Shown: one piece after another, positions 18,785 through 29,132 of the stretch | Numbering within the stretch: position 1 is the first letter of the stretch | How the letters are laid out: the number at the start of each line of letters is the position of its first letter | Assembly: GCF_015210005.1 (NCBI RefSeq) | Contig: NZ_MU158698.1 | Span: 2,023,352-2,087,351, forward strand | Direction: 5' to 3' | Source of the DNA: Sphingobacterium hungaricum | GTDB lineage: Bacteria; Bacteroidota; Bacteroidia; Sphingobacteriales; Sphingobacteriaceae | DNA: 64,000 nt | Notes under the pieces: model-generated | The model's input: the letters and a program-made list of their open reading frames with translations, nothing else | Database searches by the model: none | What the model was told of the DNA's origin: nothing | Translations under genes and position numbers: made by a program

Positions 18785-19576
18785 ATGATACAGTTTTTAA
18801 AGCAATGTACTTTTTCAGTTAATGATGTTTTCCAGAAAGCATTCAGCATATTGACTAGTCATTATTTTTCGGTTTTAGGGCTTTTCTTGCTGCTATTTAT
18901 TACCTCTAATTTTTCGACAACCTTAGCTTTTTATATTCAGGATTACAGTTTTTTCTTAAGCTGTCTGATGTTTATTGCCTTTGTGGTGCTCTATTTTGGA
19001 ATTCAATTAACCTTGTTTAAATACATTTTACGGATAATTGATTCTGATAATAAAGTGAAAATATCATCGATCATTCCCACATTTTTGGAAATTTCGAATT
19101 ATTTTGGAGGGATGTTGTTAGGTGCCGTTCTTTCGCCTCTGCTGATTATCCTGGCTTTGGCATTGATTTGTTTTCCACTAATCTATTTGGATAGTGATTT
19201 GGTATATAAACTGCCGAATATTGTGTTGTCGATTGGACTTGTTTTAATCGTTCCGTTTTTGTTGCGCATTGCATTTTTTCCTTTCTTTATTTTAGATCGG
19301 AATGTAAGTTCTTACCGTTCGTTAAGGCTTAGTTTTGCATTGACACGTGGCAACATGACTAAAATTTTATTGATTTTGGCTGTATTCGGACTTATGCATT
19401 TATTGCAAACCTATTTAACTTATAAATCATATTATTTTATGTCGATAGGGCTTAGTGTGTTGAATTCGTTTTTCGTACAGCCCTTAGTCAGTGTGGTCAT
19501 GGCTGTTGCATACAAAGACATGATGGCCGATTACAAAGGGGGAGATAATCCTTCTGTTTTAGAAAATATCATATAA
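18785..19576 (+). CDS. multi-pass membrane protein of unknown function
   Basis: Hydrophobic protein of 263 residues with about six membrane segments (LGLFLLLFITS, FLSCLMFIAFVVLYF, LLGAVLSPLLIILALALICF, IVLSIGLVLIVPFLLRIAFFPFFIL, ILLILAVFGLMHLL, LNSFFVQPLVSVVMAVAY). The layout, with the amphipathic stretch SSYRSLRLSFALTRGNM, resembles the membrane domain of glycerophosphodiester-phosphodiesterase-like or DUF975-like proteins; I do not recognise it firmly. It stands 8 bp before dxr in the same run, so a link to membrane or isoprenoid metabolism is possible but unproven. Confidence 0.7.
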   Translation: MIQFLKQCTFSVNDVFQKAFSILTSHYFSVLGLFLLLFITSNFSTTLAFYIQDYSFFLSCLMFIAFVVLYFGIQLTLFKYILRIIDSDNKVKISSIIPTFLEISNYFGGMLLGAVLSPLLIILALALICFPLIYLDSDLVYKLPNIVLSIGLVLIVPFLLRIAFFPFFILDRNVSSYRSLRLSFALTRGNMTKILLILAVFGLMHLLQTYLTYKSYYFMSIGLSVLNSFFVQPLVSVVMAVAYKDMMADYKGGDNPSVLENII

Positions 19577-19584
19577 ACGTTATT

Positions 19585-20763
19585 TTGAATAAAAAAAATA
19601 TTGCCATTTTAGGTTCGACGGGAAGTATAGGAACGCAAGCTTTAGATGTTGTTCGTGCGTTTCCAGAATCTTTTGAAGTGGCGGTGCTTGCCTGTAGAGG
19701 AAATGCAGATTTACTGATTCAGCAAGCCATAGAATTTAAGCCTAAACAAGTGGTGATTCTTCAAGAGGAATCATACGCTGTGGTAAAAGAATCTCTTAAG
19801 AATCAAGCTATAGAAGTGTTATCTGGCGAACAAGCACTTTGTGAAGTCGTCACGCTGGATGAAATTGACGTGGTACTCAATGCGATTGTTGGTGCTGCTG
19901 GGTTAAAACCTACGGTGAAAGCCATTGAACACGGAAAGGACATTGCGCTAGCAAATAAAGAAACATTGGTTGTTGCAGGGCAATTGATTATGGATCTTGC
20001 GAAAAAACACAATGTCAAAATTCTACCAGTCGATTCGGAACATTCAGCTATATTTCAGTGCTTAACAGGAGAAGAAGAAAATCCTATCGAAAAGATTTAT
20101 CTGACAGCTTCAGGAGGGCCATTTCGTGGAAAGGATGCAGAATTTTTAAAAGGCATCAGCAAAGAACAGGCGCTAAAGCATCCGAATTGGGCCATGGGAG
20201 CAAAGATCACAATTGATTCGGCATCACTGATGAACAAGGGTTTGGAAGTGATCGAAGCAAAATGGCTGTTTGATTTGGAAGTTGAGCAAATTGATGTCAT
20301 CGTTCATCCTCAGTCTATCGTCCATTCTTTGGTTCAGTTCCAAGATGGATCGATCAAAGCACAATTGGGTCTTCCAGACATGAAATTGCCTATCCAATAT
20401 GCGTTGACTTATCCAAAGCGTTTTAAAAATCAGTTTGAGCGATTCGATTTTATGAATTACCCAAACCTAACGTTTGAAAAACCAGATTTGGGGACGTTCA
20501 GAAATTTAGAATTAGCATATACGGCTTTAAAGAATGGAGGAAATCAGCCTTGTATTCTAAATGCAGCCAATGAAATTGCAGTCGCCGCATTTTTAAACGA
20601 CGAGATTTCCTTTTTGGGAATGAGCGAACTGATTGAGGAGACAATCTGTCATGTAGCCTACAAGAATAATCCGACTTTGACGGATTGTTTTGAATCTGAT
20701 GCAGAAAGTAGAAGAGTGGCACAAGATTTAACACATAAAATACATAAAAGGAAATTATATTAA
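19585..20763 (+). CDS. dxr: 1-deoxy-D-xylulose 5-phosphate reductoisomerase
   Basis: DXR makes MEP from DXP with NADPH, the committed step of the non-mevalonate isoprenoid pathway. The 392 residues show the NADPH loop LGSTGSIGTQALDVV near 8-22, NKETLVVAG, the metal and substrate segments PVDSEHSAIFQ and SGGPFRG, and ASLMNKGLEVIEA. The start must be TTG 19585 (MNKKNIAILGSTGS): an in-frame TAA at 19546-19548 closes the frame upstream and no ATG lies between. The stop is directly followed by the rseP ATG, so the two are translationally linked. Confidence 0.95.
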   Translation: MNKKNIAILGSTGSIGTQALDVVRAFPESFEVAVLACRGNADLLIQQAIEFKPKQVVILQEESYAVVKESLKNQAIEVLSGEQALCEVVTLDEIDVVLNAIVGAAGLKPTVKAIEHGKDIALANKETLVVAGQLIMDLAKKHNVKILPVDSEHSAIFQCLTGEEENPIEKIYLTASGGPFRGKDAEFLKGISKEQALKHPNWAMGAKITIDSASLMNKGLEVIEAKWLFDLEVEQIDVIVHPQSIVHSLVQFQDGSIKAQLGLPDMKLPIQYALTYPKRFKNQFERFDFMNYPNLTFEKPDLGTFRNLELAYTALKNGGNQPCILNAANEIAVAAFLNDEISFLGMSELIEETICHVAYKNNPTLTDCFESDAESRRVAQDLTHKIHKRKLY

Positions 20764-22095
20764 ATGGGAGTTTTGATCATGATAGGACAAGTTTTATTAG
20801 GCTTGTCTCTTTTAATAGTTTTACACGAATTAGGACACTTCTTAGCGGCACGCGCGTTTGGAATTAAAGTCGAGAAATTTTACTTGTTCTTTGATGCTTG
20901 GGGCGTGAAACTATTTAGTTTCAATTATAAAGGCTGTGAATATGGAATTGGTTGGTTGCCATTAGGCGGTTATGTAAAAATCGCTGGGATGATCGATGAG
21001 TCCATGGATACCGAACAATTGAAGAATGAACCTCAAGATTGGGATTATCGATCCAAACCTGCTTGGCAACGTCTGATTGTTATGCTTGGAGGTGTTATCG
21101 TAAATATTATTGTAGGGATTTTTATCTTTTGGATGCTGACATTCAAAATGGGAGAGACCGATCTTGACAATACCAAATTGGTGAACGGTGTCGTTCCAGG
21201 AATTATTGGTAAAGAAGTTGGAATTCAGACCGGTGACCGGATCGTTGCCATCAATGGCAAACCAGCGGTTAATTTTTTCCAAGATATCGCCGCAAATTCT
21301 GAAGTGTTGATGGGTGATGCGGTTTTATCTATCGATCGCAAAGGTGAAAAAGTAGATATTAAAATGCCGGCTGATGTGTTGAATAAAGTAGCTGATCATA
21401 AAGCTTCCGAGTTTGTACAGCCGAGATCGAAAATGACTGCTGTTAACATGGTACAAGAAGACTCAGAAGCAGAGAAAATGGGAATGTTGGTTGGTGACTC
21501 GATTGTGAGCGTGAATGGACATCCGATTGTGTTTTTTGACGAATTCAAATCGGCCGTCGATACATTGGCCAATAAAGCTGTTGTTATCAATGTCATCCGT
21601 GATGGAAGCCCTAAAACATTAACTGGTAAAGTTTCAGCCGAAAAGACAGTTGGATTTAGCCATAAGGCTGATCTTACCTTGCCGATTGTACGTAAGGAAT
21701 ATACATTAGCCCAGTCTTTCCCTATTGGTGCCGCTAAAGCATTTACAGTCATTACGGACAACATCAAAGGTTTTGGTAAAATATTCAAAGGTGAAGTGAG
21801 AGCAGACAAAGCATTGGCTGGTCCAGTTGGAATTGCTACGATGTTCGGTACAGAAGTGGATTGGGTTCGGTTTTGGTCGTTAGTAGGAATGTTATCGATG
21901 GCACTAGCCTTTATGAACTTATTGCCGATTCCAGCGTTGGATGGTGGACATGTTATTTTCTTAACGATTGAGATTATCCAAGGAAAGCCTTTAAGCGACA
22001 ATTTCTTAGAAAAAGCCCAAATGGTTGGCTTCTTTATCTTGATTGGCTTGATGATTTTCGTTTTTGGAAGTGATATTATGAAACTGGTTAATTAA
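20764..22095 (+). CDS. rseP: RseP-type site-2 (intramembrane) zinc metalloprotease
   Basis: Protein of 443 residues. The zinc site H21-E-L-G-H25 (LIVLHELGHFLAARAFG) sits in the first membrane segment, and the second motif with Asp393 (LLPIPALDGGHVIF) lies in the C-terminal one. Two PDZ-like regions lie between (GVVPGIIGKEVGIQTGDRIVAINGKP and EDSEAEKMGMLVGDSIVSVNGHP). RseP-type enzymes cleave anti-sigma factors or leftover signal peptides within the membrane. No anti-sigma gene is adjacent. ATG 20764 abuts the dxr stop; a second in-frame ATG at 20779 (MIGQVLLG) is also possible. Confidence 0.93.
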   Translation: MGVLIMIGQVLLGLSLLIVLHELGHFLAARAFGIKVEKFYLFFDAWGVKLFSFNYKGCEYGIGWLPLGGYVKIAGMIDESMDTEQLKNEPQDWDYRSKPAWQRLIVMLGGVIVNIIVGIFIFWMLTFKMGETDLDNTKLVNGVVPGIIGKEVGIQTGDRIVAINGKPAVNFFQDIAANSEVLMGDAVLSIDRKGEKVDIKMPADVLNKVADHKASEFVQPRSKMTAVNMVQEDSEAEKMGMLVGDSIVSVNGHPIVFFDEFKSAVDTLANKAVVINVIRDGSPKTLTGKVSAEKTVGFSHKADLTLPIVRKEYTLAQSFPIGAAKAFTVITDNIKGFGKIFKGEVRADKALAGPVGIATMFGTEVDWVRFWSLVGMLSMALAFMNLLPIPALDGGHVIFLTIEIIQGKPLSDNFLEKAQMVGFFILIGLMIFVFGSDIMKLVN

Positions 22096-22103
22096 GCAGG
22101 TAG

Positions 22104-22307
22104 ATGAAAGACGGAAAAACTAGGGCAGATGTGAAGCCTGGAATACTGGTGAATATCGTGCTAAAAAAAGATCAACGTTCTGGAATATTGACGGAAGGTA
22201 TTGTAAAAGATTTACTTACATCGGCTTCGTTTCATCATCGAGGAATTAAAGTACGTTTGACTGATGGGCAGATCGGACGCGTACAGGAAATTTTGGAAGA
22301 AGATTAA
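22104..22307 (+). CDS. YwbE family protein (DUF2196)
   Basis: Protein of 67 residues matching the small YwbE family (VKPGILVNIVLKKDQRSGILTEGIVKDLLT, HHRGIKVRLTDGQIGRVQEIL), which looks like a small beta-barrel of KOW/OB type. Function unknown in any organism I can recall. It follows rseP by 8 bp and is probably the last gene of the membrane protein-dxr-rseP-ywbE unit. Confidence 0.85.
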   Translation: MKDGKTRADVKPGILVNIVLKKDQRSGILTEGIVKDLLTSASFHHRGIKVRLTDGQIGRVQEILEED

Positions 22308-22342
22308 TTGAAAAAATGTTTTAATGCTTTTATAATTATTGC

Positions 22343-22499
22343 TAACTTTGTCTTTTGTGAAAACAATAGAAATTCCCATCGTTAGAACACCTCAAAATTT
22401 CAATTTTTTTATTGATCAATATAAAGAGAATTTAGCCCATTTTGGGCTTTTTTTGTATAGCAAAATAAATACACACACAGAAAAATATAAGTAAGCACA
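22343..22499 (+). promoter_or_regulatory. carA leader: -7 element, short open frame and terminator-like hairpin
   Basis: TAACTTTG (22343-22350) matches the -7 consensus, though no good -33 box is visible. A 45-codon frame with GTG start (22357-22494, MKTIEIPIVRTPQNF...) ends 5 nt before the carA ATG. Inside it, AGCCCA (22434-22439) pairs with TGGGCT (22443-22448), followed by seven T. The hairpin may simply end the ywbE transcript (127 bp away), or act as an attenuator for carA. No arginine-codon run or known riboswitch is visible. Confidence 0.4.
22434..22454 (+). terminator. intrinsic-terminator-like hairpin upstream of carA
   Basis: Six-bp GC-rich stem with a 3-nt loop, then TTTTTTT (22448-22454). 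It is located 127 bp after ywbE and 45 bp before carA. It can end the upstream operon or work as a leader attenuator. Confidence 0.65.
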
Positions 22500-23600
22500 A
22501 TGACCAACTATAGCAAATTACCAGCAGTATTAGTTTTGGAAGATGGTACCGTTTACCATGGCAAAGCTGCCGGTAAAATTGGAACTACAACCGGAGAGAT
22601 TTGTTTTAATACTGGAACTACCGGTTATCAAGAGATTTTTACAGATCCTTCTTATTTCGGACAAATCATGGTAACCACCAATGCGCATATAGGTAATTAT
22701 GGCATTGATCAGGACGACGAAGAATCTAATAAAATTCAGATTGCTGGTTTAGTTTGTAAAAACTACAACATCAATTACAGCCGCAAAATGGCAGATACTT
22801 CGATTCAGAATTACTTTGAACAAGGAAATCTGATTGGTATTTCTGATATCGATACGCGTTCTTTAGTTCGTCACATTCGTGACAAAGGAGCGATGAATGC
22901 AATTATCTCTTCAGAAAATTTAGATGTAGAAGAATTAAAAGCACAATTGGCTCAAGTACCTTCAATGGACGGCTTGGAATTGTCTTCTTCAGTAACGACG
23001 ACTGAACCTTATTTCTATGGTGACGAAGGCGCTCCTACGAGAATTGCGGTTTTGGATTTAGGAATTAAGAAAAACATCTTGCGCAATTTTGATTCACGTC
23101 AGGTGTATGCAAAAATCTTTCCAGCTAAATCAACTTTTGCTCAAATGGAAGAATGGAATCCAGATGGCTATTTTATTTCCAACGGCCCTGGCGATCCGGC
23201 AGCAATGGATTATGCGATTGACACGGTGAAACAAATCTTAGATGCAGAAAAACCGATGTTCGGAATTTGTTTAGGTCATCAAATTTTGGCGTTGGCGAAT
23301 GGAATCCGCACGAGCAAAATGTTCAACGGACATCGCGGTATTAACCATCCTGTTAAGAATATTATCAAAAATCATTGCGAGATTACTTCTCAAAACCACG
23401 GTTTTGGTGTGATTAGAGAAGATATTGAAAGTTCTCCAGTTATCGAAGTAACGCATATCAACTTAAATGATAATTCGATTGAAGGTATTCGTGTGAAAGA
23501 CAAGAAAGCATTTTCTGTTCAGTATCACCCTGAATCTTCACCTGGCCCTCATGATTCGCGCTATTTGTTCGATGACTTTGTAGCCATGATAAAAGAATAA
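22500..23600 (+). CDS. carA: carbamoyl-phosphate synthase small (glutaminase) subunit
   Basis: CarA releases ammonia from glutamine for carbamoyl phosphate, used in pyrimidine and arginine synthesis. The 366 residues show the N-terminal small-chain domain (LVLEDGTVYHGKAAG, TTGYQEIFTDPSY) and a class I amidotransferase domain with catalytic Cys257 (FGICLGHQIL) and the His/Glu pair in QYHPESSPGP near 341-343. carB is not next to it (eno follows), so the subunits are encoded apart or beyond the window. Confidence 0.95.
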   Translation: MTNYSKLPAVLVLEDGTVYHGKAAGKIGTTTGEICFNTGTTGYQEIFTDPSYFGQIMVTTNAHIGNYGIDQDDEESNKIQIAGLVCKNYNINYSRKMADTSIQNYFEQGNLIGISDIDTRSLVRHIRDKGAMNAIISSENLDVEELKAQLAQVPSMDGLELSSSVTTTEPYFYGDEGAPTRIAVLDLGIKKNILRNFDSRQVYAKIFPAKSTFAQMEEWNPDGYFISNGPGDPAAMDYAIDTVKQILDAEKPMFGICLGHQILALANGIRTSKMFNGHRGINHPVKNIIKNHCEITSQNHGFGVIREDIESSPVIEVTHINLNDNSIEGIRVKDKKAFSVQYHPESSPGPHDSRYLFDDFVAMIKE

Positions 23601-23603
23601 TTT

Positions 23604-23629
23604 AAAAGCCCGTTAATTCGGGTTTTTTT
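23604..23629 (+). terminator. terminator after carA
   Basis: AAAGCCCG pairs with CGGGTTTT (one G-U pair) around a short loop, followed by a T tract. It starts a few bases after the stop. Confidence 0.8.
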
Positions 23630-23749
23630 ATGCCTTTCAATTTGATAAGGTTGATGACTTAATAATTCGGTAACGGTAAATTTATTAATTTAATGAAAAT
23701 AATGGACATATTTTTTCCTATTTTTGAAATTAATAGAAAAAGAATTATA

Positions 23750-25109
<1,360 letters not shown>

Positions 25110-25139
25110 GAACTAATTAAAAAATAATTCAATTTGTGG

Positions 25140-25170
25140 ACAGCAGTAAATTTATTTACTGCTGTTTTTT
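25140..25170 (+). terminator. terminator after eno
   Basis: ACAGCAGTAAA (25140-25150) pairs perfectly with TTTACTGCTGT (25155-25165), followed by six T. Confidence 0.9.
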
Positions 25171-25242
25171 GTTACCTATAGCAGGTCTTAAAAATTATTG
25201 ATACATTTAATCAATGTTTCGCTGTAATTAGTAATTTTGTGT

Positions 25243-25545
25243 ATGGAAAAATTTATTTCGATAATACGTAATAAGTATTTATTGGCTGGAGTAGCATTTT
25301 TGATTTGGATGAGTTTTTTTGACCGGTACGATTTTGCAACGCAATTCAGTTACCAGCAACAAAAAAATAACCTGATCCAAGAAAAAGAATATTACGAAAA
25401 GGAAGTTACTTCGATTGAGCAATCGATTAAGGATGTTCAATTCAATCAGAACGAAATCCAACGCATCGCTCGCGAGAAATACAAAATGAAAAAAGACAAA
25501 GAAGATATCTACGTCATTACCGAAATCGAAGAACCTAAGAAGTAA
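25243..25545 (+). CDS. DivIC/FtsB-type septum formation initiator protein
   Basis: Bitopic membrane protein of 100 residues. A short cytoplasmic start and one membrane helix (YLLAGVAFLIWMSFF) precede a coiled-coil rich in Q, K and E (YQQQKNNLIQEKEYYEKEVTSIEQ) and the conserved end IQRIAREKYKMKKDKEDIYVI, as in DivIC/FtsB. These proteins join FtsL and FtsQ/DivIB in the divisome. Start set at ATG 25243; an in-frame TTG six bases earlier is unlikely. Confidence 0.87.
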   Translation: MEKFISIIRNKYLLAGVAFLIWMSFFDRYDFATQFSYQQQKNNLIQEKEYYEKEVTSIEQSIKDVQFNQNEIQRIAREKYKMKKDKEDIYVITEIEEPKK

Positions 25546-25558
25546 TTTTTTATTTTAA

Positions 25559-25586
25559 TGTAGTGAATTTTCAGAAATCCACTACA
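25559..25586. terminator. weak bidirectional terminator between divIC and CBS genes
   Basis: TGTAGTGAATT (from 25559) pairs with GATTTCACTACA-type sequence ending at 25586 (one G-U pair). It lies between convergent stops at 25545 and 25611. T tracts on either side are poor, so efficiency is uncertain. Confidence 0.45.
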
Positions 25587-25610
25587 TCAATTTTCTAAGT
25601 TTAGAGGTTG

Positions 25611-26975
25611 CTAAACCTCAGAAATCGCATTTATGATATCATACTGAGTGATGATATTAATTTTACCATACTCATCTTCTACCAACACCGCTTGCGTATC
25701 TTTATTGATTAAAGAAGAAATTTTATCAATCGACGTGTTTAAATCGACAAAAGGAAATGGTTTGCTTGCAATTTCCTCTACGCTTGAAGACTTGAGCGAA
25801 GGATTCTCTAACAATGCCGACAAGATATCCGATTCGGTTACTTTCCCGATGACCATGCCTTGTTGCGTAACTGGAATTTGAGAAATATTTAATGTCTTCA
25901 TCATATTAAATGTTTCCATCACCGATTGTTGCGTATCAGCTGTAACAATTCCTTGTTCGCCTCTTTTCTTCAGAATGGATTTTGCCGTAAGTTTCTCGTC
26001 TTTTAAGAATCCGCGCTCTCTCAGCCAGTCTTCGTTATACATTTTTCCCATGTAGCGAGAACCGTGGTCATGGAAAATAACGACCACAACATCACTTTCT
26101 TTCAGCGAATTGCCTAGTTGTAAAAGTCCTGCAATCGCCGCTCCAGCAGAATTTCCTGCAAAGATGCCTTCCTTACGTGCCAGCTCACGCGTCATCAAAG
26201 CAGCATCTTTATCAGTCACCTTTTCGAACAGATCAATCAAATCAAAATTGACGTTTTCTGGAAGAAAATCTTCCCCAATCCCTTCGGTAATGTAGGGGTA
26301 GATCTCATTTTTGTCGAATTCACCTGTTTCTTTGTATTTTTTAAATACTGAGCCATAGGTGTCAATTCCCCAGACTTTGATGTCTGGATTCTGCTCGCGC
26401 AAATATTTCGCTGTTCCAGAAATCGTTCCTCCAGTACCCACGCCGACTACTAAATGCGTGATTTTTCCTTCGGTCTGTTCCCAGATTTCAGGGCCAGTTT
26501 GCTCGTAATGTGCTTTCGAATTCGATGGGTTATCGTATTGATTTGCCTTCCATGCATTCGGAACTTCCTTTTGCAAACGCGAAGAAACCGAATAATAGGA
26601 GCGGGGATCTTCAGGATCAACATTGGTCGGACAGACGATAACTTCCGCACCAAATGCGCGCAAAGCATCAATCTTTTCTTTCGACTGCTTATCGGTCGTC
26701 GTAAAAATACAACGGTAACCTTTGACGACCGCCGCGATGGCTAATCCCATACCTGTATTTCCTGAAGTACCTTCGATAATGGTGCCTCCAGGTTTTAGCA
26801 ATCCCGCTTTTTCAGCATCTTCAATCATCTGAATCGCCATGCGGTCCTTGATTGAATTTCCAGGGTTGGTTGTTTCTATTTTAGCTAAAATAGTACCTTT
26901 TAGCTGACCCGTTATTTTATTTAATCGAACTAAAGGCGTGTTTCCTATAGTTTCTAAAATGGAATTATACCACAT
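25611..26975 (-). CDS. cystathionine beta-synthase with C-terminal CBS-domain pair
   Basis: PLP enzyme of 454 residues that condenses serine and homocysteine to cystathionine. PLP-binding Lys43 lies in NPGNSIKDRMA; other fold-type II motifs are EGTSGNTGMGLA and VGVGTGGTISGTAKYL. Two CBS domains fill about 335-454 (ILKKRGEQGIVTADTQQSVMETFNMM; SSLINKDTQAVLVEDEYGKINIITQYDI), usually binding sites for adenosyl ligands. A simple cysteine synthase would lack this C-terminal pair. It starts 38 bp after the AMP nucleosidase gene. The transsulfuration partner is encoded at 51021-52166. Confidence 0.9.
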   Translation of the reverse strand: MWYNSILETIGNTPLVRLNKITGQLKGTILAKIETTNPGNSIKDRMAIQMIEDAEKAGLLKPGGTIIEGTSGNTGMGLAIAAVVKGYRCIFTTTDKQSKEKIDALRAFGAEVIVCPTNVDPEDPRSYYSVSSRLQKEVPNAWKANQYDNPSNSKAHYEQTGPEIWEQTEGKITHLVVGVGTGGTISGTAKYLREQNPDIKVWGIDTYGSVFKKYKETGEFDKNEIYPYITEGIGEDFLPENVNFDLIDLFEKVTDKDAALMTRELARKEGIFAGNSAGAAIAGLLQLGNSLKESDVVVVIFHDHGSRYMGKMYNEDWLRERGFLKDEKLTAKSILKKRGEQGIVTADTQQSVMETFNMMKTLNISQIPVTQQGMVIGKVTESDILSALLENPSLKSSSVEEIASKPFPFVDLNTSIDKISSLINKDTQAVLVEDEYGKINIITQYDIINAISEV

Positions 26976-27013
26976 GGACTTCGTTTAGTTTGTTTCGAAT
27001 AAAGATACTGATT

Positions 27014-27829
27014 TTAAAATTGAAGATGTTTCACCGTCAAGCCATTATTCTTCAATTGTTTCAGCGAATCAATTCCTATCGCAATATGTGCTTCCACATA
27101 TTTTGCAGTAACCGTAACATCCGATGCGGCAGTTTTTACACCTTCAGGAATCATTGGTTGATCAGAAACCAATAGCAAAGCCCCTGTCGGAATTTTATTT
27201 GCAAAGCCTACACTAAATATCGTTGCAGTTTCCATATCGACACACATTGCGCGAATCGATTTCAAGTACTTTTTAAAGTTCTTATCATGCTCCCAGACAC
27301 GTCTGTTTGTTGTGTAGACCGTTCCAGTCCAATAATCTCTCGAATGGTCACGTATACTTGTCGAAATCGCTTTTTGCAAAGCAAATGCTGGCAAAGCTGG
27401 AACTTCTGGCGGAAAATAATCATTCGATGTTCCTTCACCACGGATTGCAGCGATCGGCAAAACCAAATCACCGATGTTGTTCTTTTTCTTCAATCCGCCT
27501 GCTTTTCCTAAAAACAAGACAGCTTTTGGATTGATTGCAGATAGCAAATCCATAATCGTCGCCGCCATTGGGCTTCCCATCCCGAAATTGATAATTGTAA
27601 TACCGTCTGCTGTACATGTCTGCATCGGCTTGTCCAATCCTAAGATTGGAGCATTGTCATTTAATCCTGAAAATAGCTCAATGTATTTCGAAAAATTGGT
27701 CAATAAAATGTATTCTCCAAATTCTTCCAATGGTCTCCCTGTATAACGTGGCAACCAGTTATTGACAATGTCTTTTTTGCTTTTTAAGCCGGGTGTAATC
27801 GGGCTTTCCTCTATTTTTTTACTCTTCAT
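27014..27829 (-). CDS. amn: AMP nucleosidase (short Bacteroidota form)
   Basis: Protein of 271 residues of the purine-nucleoside-phosphorylase fold. It fits the short AMP nucleosidases that split AMP to adenine and ribose 5-phosphate. Visible are INFGMGSPMAATIMDLL, LFLGKAGGLKKKNNIGDLVLP, the R-rich phosphate site TTNRRVWEHD, and the catalytic VDMETATIFSVGFANKIPTGALLLVSDQP. E. coli Amn has an extra N-terminal domain that is absent here. ATG 27829 (MKSKKIEESP) is preferred; the in-frame start at 27850 lies in the clpX terminator. Confidence 0.87.
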   Translation of the reverse strand: MKSKKIEESPITPGLKSKKDIVNNWLPRYTGRPLEEFGEYILLTNFSKYIELFSGLNDNAPILGLDKPMQTCTADGITIINFGMGSPMAATIMDLLSAINPKAVLFLGKAGGLKKKNNIGDLVLPIAAIRGEGTSNDYFPPEVPALPAFALQKAISTSIRDHSRDYWTGTVYTTNRRVWEHDKNFKKYLKSIRAMCVDMETATIFSVGFANKIPTGALLLVSDQPMIPEGVKTAASDVTVTAKYVEAHIAIGIDSLKQLKNNGLTVKHLQF

Positions 27830-27846
27830 ATATTCTTGTTCTAATA

Positions 27847-27876
27847 GCAAAAATCCCTCGACTAGGCGAGGGATTT
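27847..27876 (-). terminator. terminator after clpX
   Basis: AAATCCCTCG (27851-27860) pairs with CGAGGGATTT (27867-27876). On the minus strand the hairpin is followed by TTTTTG, right after the clpX stop at 27879. Confidence 0.85.
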
Positions 27877-27878
27877 AA

Positions 27879-29129
27879 TTATGCTGCTTTTAATTTTTTT
27901 ATATCAGACTTTGCAAGTTTCTGTTTGGCATAATCGAGCGTGATGACGAGCTCCTTGTCCTTGCTGTTTGCTTTCGCAGTCGGCGTTTCGAACATCGCAT
28001 CGAGCATGATGGCCTCACAAATACTTCGCAAGCCTCGGGCACCTAATTTAAATTCCCATGCTTTGTCAACAATAAATTCAAAAACTTCTTGATCGAAAGA
28101 TAATGCAATCCCTTCATATTCAAAAAGTTTGACATACTGTTTGATTAATGCATTTTTTGGTTCTGTCAAGATACTCAATAAAGTTTCTTTATCCAAAGGA
28201 TTCAAATAAGTTAATACGGGCAACCTTCCGATTAATTCTGGTATTAAACCAAAATTCTTTAAATCTTGAGGTGTGATGTATTTGTATAGATTGTTTAAAT
28301 CAATATCTTCTTCATCGTCCTTCATGCGGTATCCGACAGTCTGTGTTCTTAAACGGTTGGCAATCTTTTTCTGGATACCATCAAATGCGCCACCGCAAAT
28401 AAACAAAATGTTGCTGGTGTTGACAGAAATCATTTTTTGGTCCGGATGTTTGCGGCCACCTTGAGGGGGTACGTTGACATTCGTTCCTTCTAAAATTTTC
28501 AATAAAGCTTGTTGCACACCTTCACCTGACACATCGCGAGTAATCGATGGGTTGTCGCTTTTGCGAGCAATCTTGTCAATCTCGTCAATGTAAATAATGC
28601 CACGTTCCGCTGCCGCAACATCGTAATCAGCCGCTTGTAAAAGGCGAGTCAAGATACTTTCCACGTCTTCTCCCACATAACCGGCTTCTGTCAAAACAGT
28701 CGCATCGACGATGCTGAATGGGACGTTTAATATCTTGGCAACAGTTTTCGCTAACAACGTTTTTCCTGTTCCCGTCTCGCCGACAATGATCAGATTGGAT
28801 TTTTCAATTTCAATCTCATCCTTATCAACTTTCTGGTTCAATCGCTTGTAGTGATTGTATACCGCGACAGAAATTACCTTTTTTGCATCATCTTGTCCAA
28901 TTACATATTGGTCAAGATGTTGTTTGATTTCGACTGGGCGAATTAATTCCAGAGTCGTCTGTAACGTTTTGTTCTTCCGCTGCTTTAATTCTTCCGCAAG
29001 GATTTCACCTGCTTGCGAAACGCAACGGTCACAAATGTGCGCGCCATCGCCCGCAATAAGCATTTGTGCATCGCTTTTGCTAATTCCGCAAAAAGAACAG
29101 CGAATATCCTTGTTGTTGGTTTTGCTCAT
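27879..29129 (-). CDS. clpX: ATP-dependent Clp protease ATP-binding subunit ClpX
   Basis: AAA+ unfoldase of 416 residues that feeds substrates to ClpP. The N-terminal zinc-binding domain shows CSFC near 11-14 and CDRC near 34-37. The ATPase has Walker A GETGTGKT, Walker [11 protein letters not shown], the pore loop VGEDVESI, and sensor [11 protein letters not shown]. The IGL-type loop for ClpP contact is not obvious in the excerpted motifs, but the clpP gene sits only 3 bp upstream, as expected for a clpP-clpX operon. Confidence 0.97.
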   Translation of the reverse strand: MSKTNNKDIRCSFCGISKSDAQMLIAGDGAHICDRCVSQAGEILAEELKQRKNKTLQTTLELIRPVEIKQHLDQYVIGQDDAKKVISVAVYNHYKRLNQKVDKDEIEIEKSNLIIVGETGTGKTLLAKTVAKILNVPFSIVDATVLTEAGYVGEDVESILTRLLQAADYDVAAAERGIIYIDEIDKIARKSDNPSITRDVSGEGVQQALLKILEGTNVNVPPQGGRKHPDQKMISVNTSNILFICGGAFDGIQKKIANRLRTQTVGYRMKDDEEDIDLNNLYKYITPQDLKNFGLIPELIGRLPVLTYLNPLDKETLLSILTEPKNALIKQYVKLFEYEGIALSFDQEVFEFIVDKAWEFKLGARGLRSICEAIMLDAMFETPTAKANSKDKELVITLDYAKQKLAKSDIKKLKAA

Positions 29130-29132
29130 CGA

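Noticed and set aside
21396..22001. 201-codon minus-strand frame inside rseP.
   Set aside because: Antisense shadow of rseP PDZ and membrane coding sequence; no family resemblance.
25232..25239. TAATTTTG as a promoter of the DivIC-like gene.
   Set aside because: It ends 3 nt before ATG, so the start would fall inside the gene; single -7 matches are common in AT-rich DNA.
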